Below the pieces are notes generated by a model. That model saw nothing but the letters and a program-made list of their open reading frames with translations. It was not told the origin of the DNA and searched no databases. Below are positions 54,375 through 64,000 of a DNA stretch of 64,000 bases, piece by piece. The stretch comes from Neurospora crassa OR74A (taxonomy: Eukaryota; Ascomycota; Sordariomycetes; Sordariales; Sordariaceae): assembly GCF_000182925.2 (NCBI RefSeq), contig NC_026505.1, positions 5,580,001 to 5,644,000 on the forward strand. The letters are read 5' to 3'. Positions within the stretch are counted from its first letter, which is position 1. Each line of letters starts with the position of its first letter. The position numbers were made by a program, and so were the translations under genes.

Positions 54375-56254
54375 ATGGACCCTCAACCGGCGCAACAGCC
54401 CGCCGAGGCCACTCCAGATGGCCATGGAGCTCCAGCACCAGTCGCGCTCACCAAGACTCGTACTGAAAGCTTCTCCGCCAAGTCAGAAAACTCTCAGACT
54501 GCCGCAGAGTATGTTGTCATATATTGGACTTACCACATGACAAAGTACTAACCATGGTCTAGCTTCATCCGCGACCAAATGCAACTAGAGGCCGACGCTC
54601 GCGAAGCTCTTCCATACGTGCGTGTCCCTTGTCTTCTCTGCCCTTTTCCTTAAAGTCAATCCTAACCTCCCACCAGAGCATCGAAACCTGCACCAAGCCC
54701 CTCGGCCCCCTCCGCCAGGCCGTCTTCTCCTGCCTGACCTGCAACCCACCACCCGCCGACCCGAAAGCGCCCTACAATGCGGCCGGCATCTGCTACTCCT
54801 GCTCCGTCCAGTGTCACGGCGAGCACACTCTCGTCGAGATCTTTGCCAAGCGCAACTTCACCTGCGACTGCGGTACCACACGCTTCCCGCCCACGAGCCC
54901 GTGCAACCTGCGCATCAATGAGGAGACGGGCACCAAGGGCGGCGTGCACTCGGAGGAACCAGATGTCAACAACAAGTACAACCATAACTTCCGGAATCGG
55001 TTCTGCGGCTGCGAGTGCGATTATGACCCGTTTGAGCAGAAGGGGACCATGTTTCAATGTCTGGGCCTAGGCACGGCAGAAACGGGTGGTTGTGGGGAGG
55101 ATTGGTACCATCCTGGGTGCATCGTGGGTTTGGGTCCGGATTGGTTTGAGAAGATGGACAAGAAGGATAAGCCCAAGTCTGCGGCGCTGAAGACGGAGGT
55201 TAAGACCGAAAATGGTGCCCTACCTACAATTGCGGAAGATGAGACAACAGAACAGAACGGCGCCCATGCCGAAGAGGCAGAGGAAGACGAAGACGAAGAC
55301 GACGACCCACCTCCACCGCCTGGCTTCCCTGCCGATGACGACTTTGAGGGATTCATCTGCTATAAGTGCGTCGAGGCGTACCCCTGGATCAAGAGATACG
55401 CGGGTACTGAAGGATTCCTACCGCCTGTCTATCTGAAGAAGGAGGAGCAAACCATTAGTACCACCTCGGAACTCAAAGTCAACGGCAATTCCTCATCTAA
55501 GAAGCGCAAAGCATCTGACGAGGACAACGAACACATCGAGGAATCCCAAGAAAAGAAGCCCAAAACCGATGAAACCGTCCATTCAACGACTACCGCCATC
55601 ACTACAACCGAGTCCCTCACAACCAACGGCTCTTCCACCATCACCTCCACCACCAACACAACAACCCTCACCACCACAGACTCCTCCACCACAACCCCCC
55701 ACCCCAATCCCAACCCCAAACCCTGCCTCCTCTCCTCCCTCCCCCCACCACCTTCCCAAACCTCCCAAAACTCCCCCTTCTCCCTCTTCTTCACCACCCC
55801 CTCCTTCCGTTCCCTCCTGTGCCACTGCCCCCACTGCTTCCCCCTCCTCATCCCGCACCCCCACCTCCTCGAAGAAGAAGACACCTACGAACCCCCCGTT
55901 TCCGAAACCTCCTCCTCCTCTCCCTCCCACTCTCTACACGGCGGCGGCGGCGGCGGAAGCAGCAGCAAGGGGTCGGGATCGGTTCTCGAAAGAGGCGAGT
56001 CGGCCTTGCGGAATATCGATCGGGTGCGAGCCATTGAGGGCGTCATGGCTTATAACCATTTGAAGGACAAATTGAAGCCGTTTTTCAGAGAGTTTGCCGA
56101 GAGTGGGAGGGCGGTTAGTGCGGAGGATATCAAGGCGTATTTTGCAAAGTTGAGGGGGGATGACGAGGTTAGAACGGGTGGATCAGGAGAGATGGAGGAA
56201 GAGGAGGAGAAGGGGGTGAATGGTGATGGGAGGAAGGAGCAGGATGGGTATTGA
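54375..56254 (+). CDS. ubr7: UBR7-like protein (UBR box + PHD-type zinc finger)
   Basis: Exons 54375-54508, 54563-54617 and 54677-56254 encode 588 residues. The protein has a UBR box (about 68-145) with cysteine/histidine ligands in CLTC, ICYSCSVQCHGEHTLVE and TCDCGTTRFPP, then a PHD-like region (about 165-270) with RFCGCECDYDP, GCGEDWYHPGCIVGL and FICYKC, interrupted by a long acidic insert. This order is that of UBR7 and fission yeast Mlo2. Animal UBR7 is reported as a histone H2B ubiquitin ligase; here only the domain order supports that. A Thr-rich low-complexity spacer (about 395-450) precedes a C-terminal conserved part with CHCPHC and AYNHLKDKLKPFFREFAESG. Intron 2 uses the donor GTGCGT. 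It is divergent from mcm2. Confidence 0.92.
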
Positions 56255-56753
56255 TTGGGGTTTGATGGGCAGTGTGTAAGTAATAGGTATGTAATGGGCG
56301 GATGGTGGTTGATTGACTGATTGATTGATGATACCGAAACACGAGGCCAACGGTGTTTAGGGAGTTCTATGGGTTTGGTTGGTTTGTCTCGTACTTCAGT
56401 TGACAATGACTATGTTGTCAGTCACACCTGTCATCCTGGAAGTTACGACTCGTTCTAGTTAGTTCACTTTGATGAGAAAGTCAAATACTGTAGAACATAT
56501 ATGCTGGTATTGCTTGATAGCTACGACATGAGCTCGATAAAGGCCCAAGACCTCCAAAAATAAAAACAAATGAAAATCCCTCCCAGACTGACAGAAAGTC
56601 TCCGACCCATTTGCAACAAACCACAAACTCCCCAATCGGCACCAAAAACGCCCGCATGTGCTTCCTTCCCAACACCACCCACCCGCCGTGAAAACTGAAA
56701 GCAAATGAATACCCCCACCTCACTACCTTGACGACAACTCCGTATTAACCACC
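56255..56753. other. convergent 3' region
   Basis: About 500 bp between two stop codons. It contains a GATTGATTGATT run near 56310 and nothing else of note. Confidence 0.6.
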
Positions 56754-59700
56754 TTACTTCTGCTGCTCAGAGGCAACCTTCTCCTTCTCCTTCTCTCCCT
56801 TCAATCTCATCGTCAACTCGGATGTTCCCTGCGCCCCCGTCCCCGCCGCATTCAGACTCTTCATGTTCGCCTCACACTTATCCGCCAACACCGCATTGCC
56901 CTGGACAGGAGCCTCGACATTCTTCCTCGCCATCTCCTGGCTCTCCACAAACCGGTCCCAATGCGCCGGGTCCATCTCCCTCAGCTTGCGAACCACGTCC
57001 TCCTTGTTCTCGATGAACACCGCCACGGCCCCGCGCTCTTCCACCATCTTGGTGTACTCGTCGTCGTCGAGCTCGTCAAACATTTCGTGCAGCAGACGAG
57101 CGTGGTTCGGGTCGGCTCCAATCATTTCCACGCCGCAGTTTAACAGCATGTAATGCTCGGGCTTGACGATGCCCGTCAAGCCCGAGCGGAACTTGTGGCC
57201 AGCACGGAGGACGCGGGCTTCTTCGTCGGCCAGAGCGCGGGAGGACAGAGAAAGGGTAGAGTTGGACCGGACCAGGCCACGGGGCTTGATGCCAAAGGCG
57301 GCGGCTTGCGCGGCTTCGGCGTCGTCGGCGTCGCTCCAGATGGAGGCGAACGGGGCAAGGTCGATGGAGGAGATGGAAGTTCCCATGAACTTCTCGGCGT
57401 CATCGTACGGGTAGTTGGTGAAGGAGGAGCCCGAGGAGATGAAGGAGGCGGAGTCGGCGGCGGTGGTGGAGGCAGGAAGTTCCTTGGTGTCGGGAAACTC
57501 GTCTTCAAAACGCTTGATGATGCCCTTGAGGGTGTTGTCGATGAAGATGAGACGATGATAGGCGTGGGTATCTTCGTGCGAATCCCTGGCCTTTTGGATG
57601 GCAGGCTGTAACCTGGTGCGGATCTTCCTTGCGCTGAGTAGCAGGTGCTTGGAAGTCTCCTTAGCCTTGCCGACGGGGAGGTGAGGCTTCGTTTGCTCAT
57701 GACCGGCCTCGCCGTCGCCGACCGACTCGCCAGATAGAATCCTGAACTCTTCGTCGCAGTTATCCAAGCAGCATGCCAAGGCCTTGACGACACCAGTGCC
57801 ACCAATAACATAGTCCTCATCCGGCGCAATATCCAGATCATCCTCTGGATCATAGGGCTGAGTGACATCAGCACCAACCAAGCGCTGAAGCACATCGGGG
57901 TATTCAGGCTCAGCCGGGAAGTCTGGCAGGCCGCCGGTCATAGAGGAGAAATCGCCAACAGTCGACATGTGTTCACCCATGTTGCGCAGGCAATAGGCAA
58001 CGACCTGCTTAGCCATGGCCTTGACAAGATCGCTCGACTGCTCATTAGGAACCTCGATATCCACAGCGACGAGGCTTCGTGAAACTCTCGCGGCAGAGAG
58101 TAACGACGCGAACAGCGCAAAGGCGGACTCCTTCGCCTCATCCGTGTTTGCATCCGTCAGTTCCACGATTTGTGGGTTCTCCAAGAAGCTGACATGTGCA
58201 AGGCCAGGAATCTCTGGCAGAATCTCGGCAAGGGCAATGACTTGCTCAGGGGTAAGAGCGCAGTCAACGAGGTGTATCCTCTTCAAGGACGGCATCGCGG
58301 GCAGATACTTGCGCAATACCGCAACCGCACTAACCTCGGCGTTGAAGAGCGCGTGGTTGTGGGACAGATCGATATATCGTAGCTGAGGCAACTTGACCAG
58401 CGTCGGCAACAGCTGGGACAGAGCTGCCGGTGTCAAGTTACAGTCAGCCAAGCTCAGTGCCGACAATGGACAGTTTTCTTGGTCCAACGCCTCCGTAAGC
58501 TTGTCAATGTGATCCCGCAGGTCATTGCCGCCCAAATCGAGACCATCGCAAGTCGGCGTCGCCAAAAACCTCTTAACATGAGCCAGGCCCTGATCTGTAA
58601 TGTCGTTGTTTGCAAGAACAATCTTCCTGATGCCGCACTTGAGGACTCCGTCCATGACCAACCCAAGCTGCTCTGTGGTAATTCCAGTTTCACCCAAGTT
58701 CAAGAGAGTAAGCGTTGACCGCCCGAGGCGTTCTCCGAGCGATTTTGAAAACAGTTGGCAAAGATCCATATTCTTCTTCGCATCGCTCGCTGTGCGAGCG
58801 GTCGGGCTGCTAGGCGGCGGCTGGGGAAAAGGAACCTGAGAGAGATCCAGAACCTTGAGGGTGTGACATAGGTAAACGAATAGGCAGATATGCTTCCAGC
58901 CCTCGGCCCCGATCTTGTTATTTTTCAGAATGAGTCTCTCGACAACGCCGCCCTGTGGTGTTAGCCCATCCGGTGCGGTCTGCTGCTTTCGTCGCTTGAA
59001 CGGGTTCTTCCTGGCAGCCAACAGACCGGCGAGAATAACACGGAGGCCCTCATCGCTCAACCCACAATTGTCCAGAATCACCTCCTTGATCGGGACTACA
59101 GCCAGATAATCGCCGAGTGTTACCAGATCGGGTAGCTGCAGCCAATATCCACTGAGGTCCAGCTTTTCCACCACTCCCTTCTCGGGAGCCATGTTTGCGG
59201 GGTCCATGAGCTGCTCGGTAATCCTCTTGAGGATTGGCGTCTCACGTAGTTGACAACAGCGGCGGTATATCCTGACGGGGTTCGTAGTTGGCATCGATTG
59301 CGTCCGGCGACTGGAGGACTCGGACTGCTGCTGCTGCGGCTGCAGCTGCGGCTGCGGCGGCGCGGTGCTACCGCCGTCATCGGAGGAATCGCTATCGACG
59401 TGGATTTCCATCGGAATGGTACCGTTCGCCTCGGCAAGCTTCCTCTTCTTCTCTTTCCTAGCCTTCCTCTCTTCCTCGCTCTTCTTCTTCTTTTCCTTTT
59501 TCTTCGTTTCGGCAGCGGCCTTGGCTGCTGCTGCTGCCTCTGCTTCCCTGCTGCTCTCCTCTTTCCTGTTGGTGACCATGATGGTGCCATCTGGCGCTAC
59601 ATGAGTGGTTACCACCTGGGGCTTTGCATTCGACTTTTTCGCTGCGTCGTCTCCGTATCGTGGCATGGGCGCAATCTCGACGTCGACGCAGAAGGCAACT

Positions 59701-60662
59701 CTCCGGAGTTTAGCCTGGTTTAAACCGTCAATGTCACATCGTTCCCTGTTCTGATCGACATTCAAAATCCTTCGCTCCACCAGGCCGTGATTGTGCCCCT
59801 TCATTCCGTTGGTGCTCAGTGTTCCGTTCGACGACGATAGCCTTCGGAAAATGTGGAAGACGCCGCCTTGGGCGCGACCGGGCGGAGCTGGGATGTAGGG
59901 ACCGTCGCCTTCGTGTTTTGTCGCGTGCTGAAGGACAGCGTTCTTAGCAGGATTGACCTTGGGCACGGAGAATTCGGCGTTCTTGGGAGATATGGGATTT
60001 GGTGAAGGCGGACTTTGCGCGGCGCCGTTTGCGGACGAGAGCTTGGAGGCGATGTTGGAGAACCAAGAGTTCCTTCGCTGTGGGGAAACACCGATTGGCG
60101 GCGTCCTTCCTTCGTCCGACCCAGTTCTCGTGAATCCCGGTGCGGCGGGCGATAGCCCTCCTATTGGGATCGGTTTCGCAGTTGTGGTGGATGTTGTTGT
60201 GGTGGAGGATGTCATGTTTTGGGTGCTCGGTGGCGCATTGAGCATGTCTGTCCTGAAGCCATTGGGTGCTGCTGGCGCCGACGCTGGGGCAAATTCTGGA
60301 GTCGCAGTGCCGGGAGAAGCAGAATAGGGAATGTCGAGCGTATTCTGGGATAATGTCTTGACGAGAGAAGCTCTCCTGCCGATCTTGTCTGGTGGACGGG
60401 AAGTTTGTGTCAGTTACGGCTTGTTACCAAGGTTCGCGACAAAGGGCCCGAGTTGTTGTAAGCAGGAGGATGTGACGATGCTTGTTGGTTGGTGTTCGCG
60501 TGGGATGGGGTATGGAACCCAACCGTGTCGGTCAACTTATATAATATGTGCGAATAAAATATAGAAGAGCAAACCTTTGGGATTCCCGTGTGTCATCCAA
60601 CTGACGTCTACGCCGTGGATGTGCTCCATCTTGGGGAAGGGCTCGGGGCCGACCGTCGACAT
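56754..60662 (-). CDS. mhp1: leucine-rich-repeat (RNI-like) protein, Mhp1-type
   Basis: Exons 60662-60575 and 60388-56754 (186-bp intron, donor GTTTGC) encode 1240 residues. The N-terminus MEHIHGVDVSWMTHGNPKDK is the conserved start of fungal proteins annotated as Mhp1-like cell wall biogenesis or microtubule-associated proteins (from memory, moderate confidence). A phospho-site-like RRASLVK segment and RRNSWFSNIASKLSS follow. A Lys/Glu-rich segment (KKKEKKKKSEEERKARKEKK) and a Gln-rich run precede ribonuclease-inhibitor-like repeats (about residues 395-760) with units such as VEKLDLSGYWLQLPDLVTLG, KIVLANNDITDQGL, LSLADCNLTPAALSQLLPTL and LRYIDLSHNHALF. The C-terminal third is helical. The ATG at 60662 adds 77 residues to the obvious long exon and is supported by the conserved start. 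Confidence 0.85.
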
Positions 60663-60976
60663 GTCGTGGGCGAAGTGTGAAATGGAATTAGGTAGACAAA
60701 AGTATAGAGAAAAAAAAAATAAAGGGCCAAGGTCAACTTGAGATATTGGAGAAACAGGTGGTTTGGGGGACTCGCCCCGAGAAAGATAAATGTAGAAGAA
60801 AGAAGGAAGGCCTTGGGACCTGTAACAGGGAAGCGGCGTGGTCAGGCCGTGTCTTGGAAGCCTTGGTGCTTGGTCGAGGATGGTCTCGAGGCTTGATACC
60901 CGTTGCTGCGGTACTAACGTAGCGTCGTAGTACACAGTAAACGTGGGGTGGGTGTGTCTCCGAACGGGAGGGTCCT

Positions 60977-60983
<7 letters not shown>

Positions 60984-61015
<32 letters not shown>
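60984..61015. repeat. T32 homopolymer
   Basis: Thirty-two consecutive T on the plus strand, about 320 bp upstream of the mhp1-like start codon, followed by a short CTT repeat. Confidence 0.95.
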
Positions 61016-61413
61016 CTTCTTCTTCGCAATGGCGCTTGTCTCGTCTTGTCTCGTCTCGCTTGGGCTGATCACTGATCCGTTGATGGGTTTTTTGCCCGCT
61101 CGTTCAGCTGCTGCACGGGTATAACGGGCTGGTCCAGTGAGTGGTGAGTGGTGGGCGGTGGTCGATCTTTAGGTTGGTCCGGGTTAGGTAGGCCCGCCGC
61201 CTGCGTGTGGTGGTGGTTCAGGTTGTATGCCGTGTGGATGGATGTGGATGTCTGGGCCCGATGTACCTTGGCACACTCGAGGCACAGTATGTAGAGGCGA
61301 GTAGTGTACCTAACGGAAGGTATGCTTGTGACTTTGTTGACGTTAGTTGTGCAGCTGAGGCGACGCGACCGGGCAATAGTCAAGCTCTTTTTTAATAGAG
61401 GAAGCTATTCCAC

Positions 61414-61441
61414 GAAGAAGAAGAAGAAGAAGAAGAAGAAG
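61414..61441. repeat. (GAA)n microsatellite
   Basis: About nine tandem GAA units in non-coding DNA. Confidence 0.95.
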
Positions 61442-62833
61442 AGAGAACAATGGAAAGAAAGAACTGAAGCCATGGTGTCGGCACAGATCGGATGGAAACT
61501 GCCTGGAACTACTGGCATGGAGTCTCTCTCTTGGAGAGGAACAGCCCGAGACGGCACGGCGGGCAGAGAGTGAGATGAGGACCTTTCTCAGGGTAGCAAT
61601 TCCCCATCAACTAAAAAGAAGACAAGGTTTCGCCGGGACCTTACAAAGCACCTGCCCAGTGCCCACAGCAGCAGCAGTGTCTCTCCACACGTCCACCAGC
61701 CGTACATCCATAGGTAGTGTACATGGAGCCCGTAGGTACCTCTACGCAGTACCTCTACTTCGTGCCGCGATGCCCACTGGCCCACCCCGGCATTCCACTT
61801 GCCCACGGACCAAGTCGTCGTTCGATGCGGAGACCGTTTTTAAACTGAAGCTTCAGATGGGGCTACGGGGCAATGTTACAGAACATGGCTTTTCAATCAT
61901 GATGTAAGTATTCGGAACTCGGTAAGCTATCCATCAGATAGGTAGTTCCTGGCTTCCATTTGGCTTTCAGCACGGTCTCTCACTGGCCAACGGGGGGATG
62001 GAATGGGGGAGAACCACAGTAGCAGGAGTAGGTAGGCCAGGCTAGTGTCTGTCTGCACATGAGAGCCTACAGTAACACCAAAGAATGCACTGATCACATC
62101 AGATGGATGCAAGAAGCAGTGTTACTGTCGTCTATCGCCAAGTGTTGTATGCGACGACCATCATCGGGATGAACACAAGTACAATGATCGAAACCGAACA
62201 ATGAAATCGATGGCGAAAGCGTGGTCACCTTCTGTTCCCGGATCAGCCAAGCCGTGGTACTGTATACTTCGGTAGGTGGTCAGGAAATCCCACATCCCGT
62301 TGGGAAAAGCTTTACATATTACATACATACTTGCATACATACACGCCCCAAACCCTTGTAAAAGCGCGCAACATCCGCAAAGAGGAAATGCTGCCAGCGA
62401 ATGGCGGTTGACAGCTAACAAATGCTTGCATGAAGGACCTGGAAAAAGGGGAAAGCGGCGCATCACAAAAGAAGCTCCTCCTCAAAAGTCACCAGAGGCG
62501 CCACCTTCCGAACCCAAAATCCCCACCACGACCGACATGAACATTGATCTCATATGGACGGGACTCTTGAAAAGCCGCGATGGAGACTGGTTCGGATATG
62601 GCTGGGGCTGGCGCAATGCTGGCGGCCACTGAAATGTCGCTTGCCAAGCCGTTTGCCGGTGGATAAAGCCTTGCAGTCCTGTTCAATAATTCTCGCATTG
62701 TCCTTATCACTTTCTTCCAGTTGGTCTGTGCCTGTCTGTGTTTCTCTCGATATATCCAGCCATCCCCCGCTAGAAAGCCCAAAGAACTTTTGACACAAGT
62801 TCAGCACATGCATACCGACCTCAACCACAAAGA

Positions 62834-62855
62834 GCACACACACACACACACACAC
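62834..62855. repeat. (CA)n microsatellite
   Basis: About eleven CA dinucleotides in non-coding DNA. Confidence 0.95.
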
Positions 62856-63923
62856 CGCTGCAGAATTGAAAAAGTAAAGAGAGTGTTTATAGTGTACTAC
62901 ATGGTGCATGTCACACGTCAGCAGAGTGTGGCCGCGATCCATCTTCAACGAAGTTAGTGTAGGTTGTGCGAGGTCCGCTATGCAGTCCCTGCGCCCCGTC
63001 GGCGACTTGATCAGCAGCCGCACCGGCGCCGCCAGCGTCACAAATTGGATACCTCAAACCCTTGAAATGGATATCAAAAAGATTGAAATGATGGAGCAAC
63101 GGGGAACCGCTAGACACGACAACAGCCAGACAGACGGCAACAAGTGTCGCTGATTGTAGACTATGTACATGGCAAAATCCATAGTATCCAACTTGAAGTT
63201 CCAGCAACATCGCGACTTTTCGCTTCTTCGTTTTCGCTCTCGCTGATTGCGACTGATTGATACATACGTTTCTCGCGGGTTGACGTCGGGCATGGAACCG
63301 CCAACGTGCTTGGCCGACCGGACCAGTTTAACAAGGCCACTGCAACCATTGAATTTGCTTTGGTCTTGGCATCAACTCACTTCTCTTCCTCTGCCCGTCA
63401 TTGATTCGAAATACACTTTTCCACCGGAGCCGTCTCACGGACCACCCTTCGCGAGCCCTCGCCCCTATCATCGGAGACGCCTCCAAGATGGGAATGGGCG
63501 CATGGAGACGCAGCGAGAGATCAACCACTCTCACTTCTTTCTCCAGTTCGTTGCGTTGGCTTTTTCCATCACCCCAAAAACCATAACTTCGGGTAGCACC
63601 ACGGCACCACCAGCTCCAGGACCAATTAGACTAGATTACACTGCATAAAAAGTTGTGCACCAGCCCCGAGCGAAAGGACACCAAAGATGAGCCAAGGAAC
63701 GTCTTGCCGAGTACGGAGTTCTTGTTTCTTCCTTTTTTGTGGAAACTGCCACATCTCAATCACGGTCCATCCATCTCGTGAGACCGAAATCCTTCGCTGT
63801 GTTTCTGTAACCGAACCGAACTGAACCGATGCCATGTCCTTGTCTTGCCCTATCACGCGAGCTCTGATGTCGACATTTGTCTACAGTGCTACAGTGCCAT
63901 ACACCACCACCACCACCACCACC

Positions 63924-64000
63924 ATGCCAGTAATTTTAGGGAGAACAGTGGATGGGAGCGAGTGGGAGCATGACGGGTTCATCACAACTTCTCCAGGCAC
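63924..64000 (+). CDS. possible 5' end of a gene cut by the window edge
   Basis: An ATG after a (CAC)n leader (a CACC-ATG context common at fungal starts) opens a frame that stays open to the window end: 25 codons beginning MPVILGRTVDGSEWEHDG. It is too short to recognise. It is equally likely to be a chance frame. Confidence 0.25.
   Translation, partial: MPVILGRTVDGSEWEHDGFITTSPG

Larger units (their letters stand above)
60663..63923. other. intergenic, upstream of mhp1-like gene
   Basis: 3.3 kb with no supported gene. It contains a T32 run (60984-61015), (GAA)n at 61414-61441, (CA)n at about 62834-62855 and (CAC)n just before 63924. Frames of 100-160 codons overlap on both strands without recognisable motifs. 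Confidence 0.55.

Noticed and set aside
61030-63900. frames of 100-160 codons upstream of the mhp1-like gene
   Set aside because: They overlap on both strands, include (CA)n and other simple-repeat translations, and show no conserved motif.

Overview
The window is nuclear DNA of a filamentous ascomycete, most likely a sordariomycete close to Neurospora/Sordaria. The basis is short spliceosomal introns (about 50-190 bp) with GT...AG ends and CTAAC/CTGAC-like branch points, intermediate base composition, many microsatellites and homopolymer tracts in non-coding DNA, a tRNA-Phe with a short intron, and fungal-type proteins (Mrc1, Hfi1, fungal Med1, a Kex1 carboxypeptidase). The genus is an inference. 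I saw no mobile element, CRISPR array or viral relic. Fifteen protein genes and one tRNA gene can be supported; gene models below were built by reading splice junctions and checking reading phase.

Left part (1-19.7 kb): a gene-poor start; lis1/pac1 (dynein regulator, -); mitochondrial methionyl-tRNA formyltransferase (+) converging on a small Stf2-like hydrophilin gene (-) whose start codon is split by an intron; a 2.3-kb gene-free stretch; dre2 (cytosolic Fe-S assembly, +); kex1 carboxypeptidase (-); divergently sfm1 (SPOUT protein arginine methyltransferase, +, with an 18-nt micro-exon); a class 1A dihydroorotate dehydrogenase-like gene (+) with altered active-site residues; and tRNA-Phe(GAA) (-).

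Middle (19.7-42.1 kb): gamma-tubulin complex component 3 (-) divergent from the SAGA subunit hfi1/ada1 (+); the replication-checkpoint mediator mrc1 (+) converging on an MFS transporter (-) that is divergent from dihydroorotase (+); a coiled-coil protein of unknown function (-) whose otherwise continuous frame contains one in-frame TAG; and Mediator subunit med1 (+), preceded by a five-codon uORF.

Right part (42.1-64 kb): a 4-kb gene-free block, a wee1 kinase (+), mcm2 (-, first coding exon only five nucleotides), divergently a UBR7-like UBR-box/PHD protein (+), an Mhp1-like leucine-rich-repeat protein (-), and a 3.3-kb end region that may contain the start of one more gene at the very edge. 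Several genes act in the cell cycle, replication or microtubule biology (lis1, gcp3, mrc1, wee1, mcm2), and two belong to pyrimidine synthesis by family (dihydroorotase and the DHODH-like protein). They are not adjacent, and I see no evidence for a dedicated cluster. No clearly new multi-gene system was found. The best leads are the split start codon with an alternative in-frame ATG in the retained intron, the in-frame TAG, and the divergent DHODH-like active site.
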